Shown one piece after another: positions 40,536-49,211 of a stretch of DNA of 64,000 bases. The position numbers and the translations under genes are program-made. Source of the DNA: Tianweitania sediminis. GTDB taxonomy: Bacteria > Pseudomonadota > Alphaproteobacteria > Rhizobiales > Rhizobiaceae. The DNA is taken from NCBI RefSeq assembly GCF_017813335.1, contig NZ_JAGIYY010000004.1, positions 1 through 64,000 of the forward strand, in the 5' to 3' direction. The first letter of the stretch is position 1. Each line of letters opens with the position of its first letter. The notes under the pieces are model-generated. The model worked only from the letters and a program-made list of their open reading frames with translations. It made no database searches and was not told the origin of the DNA.

Positions 40536-41960
40536 TTAGACGGTTGTGGAGGCGGTGATCGCGTCGGAGAAGTCGCCCTTGACGAACGCTTCCGGGCGAT
40601 AGGTCGCAAGCGCCAGGCGTTCCTCGGCACGGATGGTGACGAGGTTCTTGCGGAAGTTGTCGCTGTCTTCCGTGCTGATCTCGACGTTGGCTTCTTCGCG
40701 GTCGAAAATCTGGGCGCCAAGCTGGAACGCGCCGACCAGGAACTTGTCCAAGGTCATCGCCTTCGTTTCGACCACTGGAAGGCGCCACAAACGAGCTTCC
40801 GCGCTGTTCTGAGGGTTGCCGATGATGTGGCGACCAGTCGTGTCCTTCACGAGCTCGATCGTGGCCCAGTCGCTGGGGTGCATGACGACGCCCGACGGCG
40901 GGTATTCCGCCAGGAACGCCTGCAGCATCGCAAGGCGAATGACGTCGATCTTGGTCACCGTCGCGGGGAGGGTGATCGGAGCCGAGTAGGCCGACGCCTG
41001 CGTGTAGATGCCGTTCAGGTTTGTGCCGGTTCCGGAGCCCATCAGCAGCTGGGCATCTTCGACATAGGCGAGGCCGTAGCGCAGGCGACCGTCGATGTAG
41101 GACCGCAGCTGCGGCACGTCATCGAGGATCTGCTTGGTGGCCAAAACCCAGTGAGCGATCGTCGTCACTGGCGAAGTGACGATGTCAAACTTGATCTCCG
41201 ATTGCGGCTTGAGCGCGCCAGTCGTTTCGGGGACTGTTGCGGCATTGTTCGTGAAGCCGGTTTCCTTCACGTACTGGATTGCGTTCGAAGCCGTTTCACC
41301 AGGCGTGATCAGGTTGCGGACGGTCAGCTGCACCTGGGGTGGCGCGATGATGCCGGGGCGGCGGTCAGGAACGATCAGGTCGCCGGCGGAACCGTCGGCG
41401 TCGGTGGTAAGTGCCGAGATGATCGCTTTGACCGGGATAGAAATCCGGCCCTTGCCGCCCGACTTGACGAAGGCCTTGAAGTCGTCGTGATCGGTGACGA
41501 CTTCGCCGATCGACTTCTTCTTTTCGCCCTTGTCTCCGCTGCCGGAAACCAGCTTCTGCTCGATCTCAGTAAGGCGAGCGGAAATCTCGTTGTGCTTGAC
41601 CAAGGCCTCGTCGGCTTTCTGCTTGGTCTCGTCGGTGACCTTACCGAGGTTCTTCACTTCGGCATTGGTGGTTTCGGCCACCTTCTTCACCTCGTCGGCC
41701 GCCTTCTTCAGGTCAAGGGCAAGCGCAGCAAGGTCAGCTGAACCGGTTCCGTCTTCAGGCTTGAAGAAGATGCGGGGCCCGACAGTGCAGGAAGCGAGGC
41801 GAGCGATGCCGCCCGCGGCACCGAAACTCACCAAGGAGGCAAGACTGATTGCCTCGCTGGCACCAATTGGACCGAATGCGGCATGAGCGCTGCCGGTCGA
41901 AAGCAATGCAACGGTGGCGAGCATCGCCACCGCGAAGAAAGATGCGTATCGCATGTTCAT
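40536..41960 (-). CDS. HK97-like major capsid protein with signal-like N-terminus
   Basis: A 474-aa HK97-fold capsid protein. It has a delta domain of charged coiled coil at about 75-150 (LAALALDLKKAADEVKKVAE). The mature capsid starts near residue 165, with conserved segments IVPDRRPGIIAPP, ATKQILDDVPQLRSYIDGRL and NPQNSAEARLWRLPVVETKA. Oddly, residues 1-28 (MNMRYASFFAVAMLATVALL...AHA) look like a Sec signal peptide with an AxA site. It would normally be removed with the delta domain by the prohead protease. Alternatively, translation starts further in. Confidence 0.88.
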   Translation of the reverse strand: MNMRYASFFAVAMLATVALLSTGSAHAAFGPIGASEAISLASLVSFGAAGGIARLASCTVGPRIFFKPEDGTGSADLAALALDLKKAADEVKKVAETTNAEVKNLGKVTDETKQKADEALVKHNEISARLTEIEQKLVSGSGDKGEKKKSIGEVVTDHDDFKAFVKSGGKGRISIPVKAIISALTTDADGSAGDLIVPDRRPGIIAPPQVQLTVRNLITPGETASNAIQYVKETGFTNNAATVPETTGALKPQSEIKFDIVTSPVTTIAHWVLATKQILDDVPQLRSYIDGRLRYGLAYVEDAQLLMGSGTGTNLNGIYTQASAYSAPITLPATVTKIDVIRLAMLQAFLAEYPPSGVVMHPSDWATIELVKDTTGRHIIGNPQNSAEARLWRLPVVETKAMTLDKFLVGAFQLGAQIFDREEANVEISTEDSDNFRKNLVTIRAEERLALATYRPEAFVKGDFSDAITASTTV

Positions 41961-41966
41961 GGTCCT

Positions 41967-42647
41967 TCAGGTTTGGGAAAGAAAGGCGCTTGCCGCCTCT
42001 TTGAGCGCGCGGAGCGCCGTGTCATCCGCCTTGCCCTCGGACTCGCTCCGAATGGCCTTCGCATAGCCGACAGAGGCGATCTGTACGGCCATGGCCTTCG
42101 GGACACCTGCCTCGCGCAGGATGTCCTCGAAATCTTTGATCGGCAGGGGATCGCCATCGCGCAATCGGCGGGCGAATTCTTCCATTCGCTCTGATTTGAC
42201 GCTTTCAATGCGCGCCCGACCGTTCGCCGGAAACGTCACGGGGCTGATTTCCCAAAGATCCAGCTCTTCGAGCAGGCGGGCACCGTCGCCAGGCTTCGTC
42301 CTGATTTCGCTGTAGCCGATCGACAGGCCGCCGATCGCATTGCGCTTCATCAGCGCGTATACTTCGCGGGCCTTCTGGATCTCGAGGATCAGATGACCCT
42401 TGCCCCAAAGGCCCTTGCTGTCTTCGGCCAGATCTTCCCAAACGCCGATCGGCTCGTTCGGATTGTGTTGCCACAGCATCCGAACGGCGGTTCCCTGCCG
42501 GCGGTGCTTCGCCAGACTAGCGACGAACGCACCAGGCATGACCTTCTCGCCGTAGCTATCGACGTTGCCGAAAATGGAGCCGTAGCCCTCAAAGGTGCCG
42601 TCTTCCGACAGGTCCTTGACCTGCAGGGCAAAATCCTTGGTTTTCAT
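41967..42647 (-). CDS. HK97-family prohead protease
   Basis: A 226-aa S78/U35-type serine protease. It has His61 in MLWQHNPNEPIG and Ser109 in GGLSIGY, with GYGSIFGNVDSYGEKVMPGAF near the start. It cleaves the delta domain of the capsid protein during head maturation. The gene lies six bases upstream of the capsid gene and 5 bases after portal, the standard order. Confidence 0.92.
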   Translation of the reverse strand: MKTKDFALQVKDLSEDGTFEGYGSIFGNVDSYGEKVMPGAFVASLAKHRRQGTAVRMLWQHNPNEPIGVWEDLAEDSKGLWGKGHLILEIQKAREVYALMKRNAIGGLSIGYSEIRTKPGDGARLLEELDLWEISPVTFPANGRARIESVKSERMEEFARRLRDGDPLPIKDFEDILREAGVPKAMAVQIASVGYAKAIRSESEGKADDTALRALKEAASAFLSQT

Positions 42648-42652
42648 CGAGA

Positions 42653-44005
42653 TTAGTCCTCGTGGTGCTCGATCACGTTGCGGCTCTGCTCGATCTGCCG
42701 CACGCGTTGGTCGATGGCTGTTTCCAGACTGCTGCCGAACAGGAAATCGATCAGGGCGGTGCGTACTTGCTGCGCCGGTCCGGCCCCGCCGGCCGCTTGA
42801 CCGAGTGCAGAGAGAGGCGCCAGGTTCGTCTGCGCTGTGAGTTCATCCCCGCCATCAATGCGGGACAGGTTGAGCTTGGAACGACCTTCGTTTCGGGTCA
42901 TCAGCCCGTTTTGCGTCATGGTCGACAGGAAAGCTGCCTTTGCAGCGCTGTCGGCCTGCAGCAGGGCTTCTCGCGTGTACTCGGCATAGAACCGCTTTCG
43001 CTCGACTGGCCCAAGTAGCTGTTTGACGATGGCTTGCTCGGTTCCGGTCAGCAGTGGGTCCAGATCAAGGGTGACCCAACCAAGCAAGATCTGCTCGACA
43101 CCGGATCCCCACATGGTCTGCCCCTTGCCGGCATGCCCTACCAGAATCGGTGGGGTGTCATACCAGCGGCAGATTTCCTCGACGTTGAACGCCCGGCTTT
43201 CCAGCAATTGCGCATCGGCTGGCGACATTGACAGCGCCTCGAAAGACCATCCGCCCGGAAGCGGCATGACCTTGCCTGTCTGAGAAGATCCTGCGAACTG
43301 CGCGAACAGTTCCATTAGCTCCTTGCGCTGTTCGGCGTTTGATTTCACCGAAGCGTCCGGCTTTGCGAAGCCGGAAAGCTGAAGGCCGTTTTGAAAAGTT
43401 TTGGCCGCGGTTTCGTCTGATGCGAGCGCAAGTCCGAGAGTGTGGCGGCCATAGGAGACAGCGGAGAGACCGATGTCACCGCCCAACGTAAAACCGCGCA
43501 GATGGAAGATCTCGCGACTTCCATATTCCTTGCTCCCATCACGGTCCGAGTACCGGTATCGCCGCTCGCCATTCTTGCGGAAGACGTGCATTCTATCAGG
43601 CCGTAGGAAGCGCAACGAAACGACGCGATCACCGACCATCTGCTTTTCAGCATAGGCATTGCCCCAAAGGTCACGCGCGGCGATCATCCCGCCCCAGAAC
43701 TCCGCAGGCGTCTGTTCGCTATTGGGGCTGTCATGCACCAGCTCATAGAGCCAGTGGTTCTTCATGATCACGGATCCACCGTCCGACTTACGCTCGTACA
43801 CTTGGATCGGGAGCGCGCCGACCACTCCCGACTTCAGTCGGATGCAGCGCCAGGCAGTCGAAAGGTTCAGCGTCGTTTCCGCAGTGACACGCTTGCCGGC
43901 ATGGTTTCCCTTGTCAGCCAACCACTTGTCCGCACCATCGGTCAGCTTAACCGAACGACGGTCGAAGACGCTTAAGCTGGACTTGATCCGCTGCATAAGT
44001 GTCAT
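42653..44005 (-). CDS. Portal protein
   Basis: A 450-aa HK97-type portal. Key segments are TAWRCIRLKSGVVGALPIQV, NPxxYEL-like HDSPNSEQTPAEFWGGMIAARDL, and GHAGKGQTMWGSGVEQILLGWV. The dodecameric ring is the DNA gateway and packaging motor base. The ATG overlaps the terminase stop by the pattern ATGA. The length is normal. Confidence 0.92.
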   Translation of the reverse strand: MTLMQRIKSSLSVFDRRSVKLTDGADKWLADKGNHAGKRVTAETTLNLSTAWRCIRLKSGVVGALPIQVYERKSDGGSVIMKNHWLYELVHDSPNSEQTPAEFWGGMIAARDLWGNAYAEKQMVGDRVVSLRFLRPDRMHVFRKNGERRYRYSDRDGSKEYGSREIFHLRGFTLGGDIGLSAVSYGRHTLGLALASDETAAKTFQNGLQLSGFAKPDASVKSNAEQRKELMELFAQFAGSSQTGKVMPLPGGWSFEALSMSPADAQLLESRAFNVEEICRWYDTPPILVGHAGKGQTMWGSGVEQILLGWVTLDLDPLLTGTEQAIVKQLLGPVERKRFYAEYTREALLQADSAAKAAFLSTMTQNGLMTRNEGRSKLNLSRIDGGDELTAQTNLAPLSALGQAAGGAGPAQQVRTALIDFLFGSSLETAIDQRVRQIEQSRNVIEHHED

Positions 44006-45723
44006 GCGAACATTTCCGGCTTGGAGGCAAGATAGTCGCCCAGATCGTTACCGAGGCTAGCCTCGGGATTCTGGAACATCAGCATCGCTGCATTGAACAA
44101 GGCCATCAGCATGTCGATCTTCGTGGCGCCGGAAACTTCCTTCGTCACCACATAGTTGCTGCCGCGCAGCGTCTGCTTAGCGTTGCCGACACACCAGGCC
44201 ATGATCGCCTGATCACCATGCAGAAAGCGGCGATCCTCAAGCTTCAGCGGAACCGACGAAACGGCCGTTTGCAGCTTCCATCCCTGGGCAACGGATTGAA
44301 CGAGCGGCTGCGTCAGTTCCTCATCTTCGAGCGCGTCCAGCAGAAGCGCCACACCGGCGCTGTCGAGACCAATCCCCGCCTGCTCAGGTAGAAGGCCGCT
44401 GTCTGCCACGCGTCGGCAAATTGCAGCCGCAGACATTGCTTGCTCTTCGCCATTGGCAGCGATGATCAGATCGCCGTCTTGCTCGAACTGTCGGAGTCGA
44501 GACGCGATGCCCTTGCGCTGCTCAAAGACGGTCCGGCGCGCCCATGCCTTACCCCAGCCAAGCCACCGCTTCGTCTTCTTCTCGCGGCCGATCACATAGA
44601 GCGCCGCTAAATCGTCTGCGCCTCCCCAATCGATGCCGATCGTGCAAACTTCAGAGCGGGCGAGAAGCTCATCCAATCCCTTCAGGCTGCTATCGACACA
44701 GGACATCCAGTGCGGAGCGCCCGACCAGCCATCGCCACCGAGGCCCACGCCAATTTCGATATTCAGATGCTGGCTGGCCCAGATCTGCTCGGCTTCCTTG
44801 TTGACCTTGCCGTTGTTCTCGTAGTCGTCGATGAGCGCCTGACTGTCGATCGAGCGATCCAAGTTCGGGAGGATGCTCTTCCAGTGGCGGGCATCACGCC
44901 AGTAGGCTGCGTCGAGCTGCTGTTCGACCGGGAACTCGTACAACACAGGAAGCATGATCGGCGCCGCGCCGCCCTTGCCCACACGGATGGCGCGGGCTTT
45001 TTTTAGCTCGGTCTCCCAGATGCCAGTCGGCGCCTCGTCCGACTGCGTGGTAATCATCAGCACCTGGCCGCGCTGCTTGGTGATACCTCCGCCGCGGATC
45101 TGCTGCATGACCGCCGCCGCCTTCGGCTTCTTTCCCAGCTCGTGCAGCTCGTCGATGATCGTGAGGATCGGGATTTCACCCGTGACGATGGACGTGTCGA
45201 AGGTCTTGACGTTGAGTTCCGTGCCGGTCTTGCGCCGCGAAATACACTTCAGGTGATCCTGCACCTTGAAGATCTTGTTCAGGCGATCGTCGAGGCGGAT
45301 CATGCCCTGAGCCTGGTCAAAGCAGCGCTCCGAGATGTTCTGGCTGGGCGCCACGATCAGCATTTGCCGGTTCGGTGCCTCTTCGAGGTAAAGGGCCGTC
45401 AGTCCCAGAGCGGCGACGTAGGTGGTCTTCGAGTTCTTCTTTGGCACCATGCAAAGAAGTTCCCAGACGAGCCGCTGGCGGGTTTCGGGATCTTCGCTTG
45501 CCAAAAAGGCGCAGAGGATGTCCCGGAACCAATCACCACAGGCTTCCGCCAGCGTCGGAGTACCCGGCACATCCGGCAGCCTTAGACGATTGAAGAAGGC
45601 GAGGGCCTTCGCCGCCTTCTCGCGGTTGAGCGGCACCTCAGGCATGGGCGTTTGCCCAGCCCGTAGCTTGTCCCACCAATCCGGGCACGCGAAGCGCGGG
45701 AGTTCGTCAGTGGCGGGCTGCAC
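44002..45723 (-). CDS. terL: Terminase large subunit
   Basis: A 573-aa packaging motor. The N-terminal ATPase has the phage-type Walker A VPKKNSKTT at residues 93-101 and Walker B ILTIIDELHE. The C-terminal nuclease has TIGIDWGGADDLAALYVIG with the metal-binding Asp. It cuts concatemers and drives DNA into the head. GTG 45723 overlaps the small-subunit gene by 17 bases. The sequence belongs to the HK97-type, usually cos-cutting, group. Confidence 0.93.
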   Translation of the reverse strand: MQPATDELPRFACPDWWDKLRAGQTPMPEVPLNREKAAKALAFFNRLRLPDVPGTPTLAEACGDWFRDILCAFLASEDPETRQRLVWELLCMVPKKNSKTTYVAALGLTALYLEEAPNRQMLIVAPSQNISERCFDQAQGMIRLDDRLNKIFKVQDHLKCISRRKTGTELNVKTFDTSIVTGEIPILTIIDELHELGKKPKAAAVMQQIRGGGITKQRGQVLMITTQSDEAPTGIWETELKKARAIRVGKGGAAPIMLPVLYEFPVEQQLDAAYWRDARHWKSILPNLDRSIDSQALIDDYENNGKVNKEAEQIWASQHLNIEIGVGLGGDGWSGAPHWMSCVDSSLKGLDELLARSEVCTIGIDWGGADDLAALYVIGREKKTKRWLGWGKAWARRTVFEQRKGIASRLRQFEQDGDLIIAANGEEQAMSAAAICRRVADSGLLPEQAGIGLDSAGVALLLDALEDEELTQPLVQSVAQGWKLQTAVSSVPLKLEDRRFLHGDQAIMAWCVGNAKQTLRGSNYVVTKEVSGATKIDMLMALFNAAMLMFQNPEASLGNDLGDYLASKPEMFA

Positions 45724-46534
45724 TGATTGCCTCGTTTTCCAGTTCAGCCATCAGATCCGCATCGGCGTCCATCGCCAGCTGCGCATCTACGATCTTTTTG
45801 CCGGGCTTTTCGGCCGGCAGCGTTTCAGCCGGCCGCGACCCCATCTCGGCCTCTACGTGCATCATGTCAGAGCGTTCGATCATCCGGCCGAGCTCCTTTA
45901 AGGCCGCGATGCTGCCGGTGTTCGCCTGCTCCATGGCAATTTCGAAGCGCCGAGCATCCAGGCGATCGCGCATGAGGTCACGCTGCTTCAAGATCCCATC
46001 AAAGTAGCGATGAAGGGTCGGCAGCGAGATTTCGAGCGCACTTGCGATGCGTGGGTTTGTCCATCCCAAAGCGAGTAGCAGCCGGACGCGATTGCGGTCG
46101 CGCGGCGTAGGCTGAAACCGGGGGCGGCCTGCCTGCCCTCTACCCGGTCTATTTGGATATCCAAAGAGGTCGGTCTCCGGAACGGGAGCTGCAGCGGTTG
46201 GGAGGGCGATGCCGAAGGCTCCGGCCGTCTTCTTCCATTCCTCCAGTGCGGAATCGGCGGCGGCTCGCAGTGCGGAAGCCTGCAATGTGCCGTTGCTGGC
46301 CTTGGACAGCTCGCCGGCGAGAACATTCCCGCGCGAAATCTCAGCGATCTTTTCTTCCAGCGCCTTCCACCGAGCCCAGGCACGGCAGGCAGCTTCTAGC
46401 GTGAGAAGCTCAGAACGCGCGATCATCCGCGGTCCGAGACTTTCAACCGCGGCGCGCCAGGCAAAGAGCGCGTGCCCGACCAGACCAGCTGGCGCTTCAG
46501 CCTGATCAGCGATGATGAGGTGAGAAGCGGTCAC
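45707..46534 (-). CDS. Terminase small subunit-like protein with HTH domain
   Basis: A 275-aa protein. GTG 46534 overlaps the stop of the methyltransferase gene (GTGA). Residues 1-100 are helical with SELLTLEAACRAWARWKALE, as in P27-type small terminases. Residues about 145-215 contain an HTH (RVRLLLALGWTNPRIASALEISLPTLHRYF) followed by RRFEIAMEQANTGSIAALKELGRMIERSD. It likely binds the packaging start site. Two parts joined in one protein is longer than the usual 100-170 aa small subunits. Confidence 0.75.
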   Translation of the reverse strand: MTASHLIIADQAEAPAGLVGHALFAWRAAVESLGPRMIARSELLTLEAACRAWARWKALEEKIAEISRGNVLAGELSKASNGTLQASALRAAADSALEEWKKTAGAFGIALPTAAAPVPETDLFGYPNRPGRGQAGRPRFQPTPRDRNRVRLLLALGWTNPRIASALEISLPTLHRYFDGILKQRDLMRDRLDARRFEIAMEQANTGSIAALKELGRMIERSDMMHVEAEMGSRPAETLPAEKPGKKIVDAQLAMDADADLMAELENEAISAARH

Positions 46535-47808
46535 GCGGCTTCTGCCTGCTTCCGCTCGAGCGCAACAGCGTCGAAGGTGCGCCCGTCTCCGTCCAGCGTC
46601 GCCTGGCCGCCCGTAAACTCCTGCCAGCGGCGCACAGCGACGTCGACATAGGCGGGGTTCAGCTCCATCGCGAAGACGCAACGGTTCTCCATTTCGCCTG
46701 CGATGATGGTTGTCCCTGAACCCGAGAACGGCTCGTAAACCGCCTGACCGGGCGACGAGTTGTTGAGCATCGGCCGGCGCATGCAGTCCACGGGCTTCTG
46801 CGTGCTGTGACCAGTTTCCGACTTCTGCGGCTTCGGAATCTCCCAGATCGTCGACTGCTTGCGATCGCCAGACCAGTGACCTTTGCCGCGCACGGCGTAC
46901 CAGCATGGCTCATGGTGCCAATGGTAATCGCCGCGGCCAATCGCAAAATTACTCTTCTTCCAAACGATCTGCGAACGCAGCGTGAAACCGCTTGCAAGAA
47001 GGCTGTCGGCGACAACACCCGCGAAAAGGCCGGCGTGCCAGATATAGGCGACGTCACCAGGGAACAGAGCCCATGCTTCACGCCAATCCGCACGATCGTC
47101 GTTGAGGACCTTGCCGGTGGCATGAACGCCAAGGCTGGTCCGCTCGCCGTCACCGCCCTTGGCTTTGCCCCGCCACGACGCGTCATATTCCACTCCGTAC
47201 GGTGGATCGGTGACCATCAAATGCGGCTTCACGCCATTCAGCAGATGCGCGACGCCGTCTGCGTCCGTGCTATCGCCGCAGCGGATGCGATGCTTTCCGA
47301 GGATCCAGAGATCACCTGGTCGCGAGGTCGCCACCACGGGAACCGGCGGAACATCGTCGGGATCGGTATTGCCGGCGACCGCCACGTTCAGCAGGTCGGC
47401 AAGTTCATCCTCAGTGAATCCGACGAGACCTGCCTCAAAACCTGCATCGGCGATCGCGCGCATCTCTTCGGCAAGCAGGTCATCGTCCCAGCCCGCGTTC
47501 TCCGCCAGGCGATTGTCGGCGATGACATAGGCGCGTTTCTGCGCATCCGACCATCCTGCCGCCACCATGCAGGGAACTTGCTGCAGGTCGAGTTCGCGAG
47601 CGGCAAGCACACGCCCGTGTCCGGCAATAATCTCGCCAGTCTCATCGACCAGCACCGGCACCGTCCAGCCCCACTGCCGAATTGAAGCGGCAAGCTGGGC
47701 AATCTGCTCCGGGCTGTGGGTGCGGCTGTTTCGCGAGTATGCCCGCAGCTCCGAGAGCGCGCGCATCTCGACCTTCTCAGCCGGCCATGTGGTCAACCCA
47801 TCCGTCAC
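46531..47808 (-). CDS. ParB/Srx-domain DNA methyltransferase fusion
   Basis: A 425-aa protein; GTG 47808 has a well-placed GGAG. Residues about 15-110 are ParB/sulfiredoxin-like (NSRTHSPEQIAQLAASIRQW, AGHGRVLAARELDLQQVPCM). The rest is an N6-adenine/N4-cytosine methyltransferase with DPPYGVEY (about 202) and a C-terminal PFSGSGTTIIAG SAM motif. Such fusions are frequent in phages, where they protect phage DNA from host restriction or change packaging signals. It lies between HNH and terminase genes. Confidence 0.9.
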   Translation of the reverse strand: MTDGLTTWPAEKVEMRALSELRAYSRNSRTHSPEQIAQLAASIRQWGWTVPVLVDETGEIIAGHGRVLAARELDLQQVPCMVAAGWSDAQKRAYVIADNRLAENAGWDDDLLAEEMRAIADAGFEAGLVGFTEDELADLLNVAVAGNTDPDDVPPVPVVATSRPGDLWILGKHRIRCGDSTDADGVAHLLNGVKPHLMVTDPPYGVEYDASWRGKAKGGDGERTSLGVHATGKVLNDDRADWREAWALFPGDVAYIWHAGLFAGVVADSLLASGFTLRSQIVWKKSNFAIGRGDYHWHHEPCWYAVRGKGHWSGDRKQSTIWEIPKPQKSETGHSTQKPVDCMRRPMLNNSSPGQAVYEPFSGSGTTIIAGEMENRCVFAMELNPAYVDVAVRRWQEFTGGQATLDGDGRTFDAVALERKQAEAA

Positions 47809-47868
47809 AAACAGCTCCGTAAAAAAATAGGTCCGCTCAGGCGTTGAATTGCAGATTCTGCAAAGCAA

Positions 47869-48019
47869 CGGCAGACGCTAAGTCGCTGTTGCTGCTTCCC
47901 TTTTCGCTATGGCTGAGAGGAGCAGGGAAACGCCGACTATGCCAGAACCCGCTGAAAATCCGCGCCGTGCGAAAAAAATCTCTGAATGGGGGGGACGCGG
48001 GTGTAGGCCTTCGACGGGC
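47869..48019. other. Candidate cos region
   Basis: These non-coding bases between the HNH gene and the modification/terminase genes hold a run of seven G residues followed by ACGCGG, and an inverted repeat TAGGCC/GGCCTA. HK97-like phages place cos between the HNH and small terminase genes. This is inference from position; no cohesive end can be read. Confidence 0.3.
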
Positions 48020-48397
48020 CTAGACTTTCGACCCACCCCCCCTGGTCCGCTCCTGCGACTGCTTGGTGCGATCGTGGTAGCCCTTCGACACCGTCTGGAT
48101 GTTGGCAGGGTCCCAGAACAATTCGGGGTCGCCTCGATGCGCAATGATGTGGTCAGCCACGGGGCTATTGTCGGCTGGGTATTTGCCGATGCAGAGGATG
48201 CCCGTCTGCTGACAAACCAACCCGTCGCGGATCCAGACGGACTCGCGCAGCTTTTGCCATCGAGCCGTTCCATACCAAGCACGCCAAGCCTGGCTGCGAT
48301 CACGTGCTCGCAGACGCTCCTGCTCGCTCAGTCCAGCCGTGCCAATGCGAGGAGGCAACGCGCCAATGCGCGGTGCCAAGCTCTTCAATCGTGCCAT
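48020..48397 (-). CDS. HNH endonuclease near terminase
   Basis: A 125-aa protein from ATG 48397. The HNH motif is visible: ADHIIAHRGDPELFWDPANIQTVSKGYHDRTKQ, with Cys-rich VCQQTGILC before it. HNH proteins next to terminases, as gp74 of HK97, help the large subunit cut cos. The segment from about 30 to 110 is the full domain. It supports a cos-type packaging mode. Confidence 0.9.
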   Translation of the reverse strand: MARLKSLAPRIGALPPRIGTAGLSEQERLRARDRSQAWRAWYGTARWQKLRESVWIRDGLVCQQTGILCIGKYPADNSPVADHIIAHRGDPELFWDPANIQTVSKGYHDRTKQSQERTRGGGSKV

Positions 48398-48527
48398 GTA
48401 AGCGGAATCATCCCCAGCGCGGCCAACCTGATGACATCCCGTCACGGCTGGCCTGGGCCTGATGGCGCGGTCCCTCCACTCTGAACTTGGGAGGTGCGAC
48501 TCTTTCAGGTCTCCTGGGGCAGACTCG

Positions 48528-49211
48528 CTAGCGGCCTTTCGCAACTTGCGCAAGATCAAGTTCAACGATGGTTGAGCGGCCGAAGATTGCGACCTCCAGC
48601 CACACGCGGAACTCATCAACGCTGTCGACAGTGCCGCTGTATGAAGCGAATGGACCGTCCACAATCCGCACCTTCTGACCCAGCTTGAACGCCAGAGCCT
48701 GAGCCTTTCCAGCATCAGGATCTTTCTCAAGAAGGCAGCGTAAGCGTATGATTTCGTCGTCTGAAACAGGGACAGGCCGTTCATTGTAACCAAGCACAGA
48801 ACGCACGTGTTTGACGCCGGCAACCCCAAGCCACGCATGTGCTCGATTGGCCACCCGAACGAACATGTACCCAGGCCAAGCGATCTGGAAGGTAGGCTGG
48901 TCCGACTGATGCTTTCGCCCACCACGCCGCTTCGGCTCGATCTTCTGCATCGGCAGCCATCCTTCGATTCTGGCATCGTGCAGCAGGTTTTCCACAACCT
49001 TCTCTTGCCGGTAATCGACTCGGATCACATACCACTGCCTGTCAGGCTCGCTCATACCCGCTGCAGCCAGCAGCGCTTGGCTGCGACGGCTCAGCTGCTG
49101 AGCCCGCTCGCCTGCCGCTTCCGCTCGTTCTGTGCTGATGATCTTGCCCTGCGGATCGACCCACCCAGCTTCACTCCGCTGCAGCGCTTTGGCTTTGTTG
49201 CCCGTCATCAT
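48528..49211 (-). CDS. NusG-family transcription elongation factor (phage paralogue)
   Basis: A 227-aa protein; ATG 49211 or 49208 are both possible (AGGGA just upstream). Residues about 58-160 form an NGN domain (DRQWYVIRVDYRQEKVVENLL, IAWPGYMFVRVANRAHAWLG), and residues about 175-220 a KOW domain (FKLGQKVRIVDGPFASYSGT). Specialised NusG paralogues such as RfaH or LoaP bind RNA polymerase and reduce termination on long operons. This gene sits just upstream of the 25-kb leftward late region, so late antitermination is a plausible role. Confidence 0.88.
   Translation of the reverse strand: MMTGNKAKALQRSEAGWVDPQGKIISTERAEAAGERAQQLSRRSQALLAAAGMSEPDRQWYVIRVDYRQEKVVENLLHDARIEGWLPMQKIEPKRRGGRKHQSDQPTFQIAWPGYMFVRVANRAHAWLGVAGVKHVRSVLGYNERPVPVSDDEIIRLRCLLEKDPDAGKAQALAFKLGQKVRIVDGPFASYSGTVDSVDEFRVWLEVAIFGRSTIVELDLAQVAKGR

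Noticed and set aside
46535-46906. Longer N-terminus for the small terminase
   Set aside because: The extension is an out-of-frame reading of the methyltransferase gene; the GTGA overlap marks the real start.
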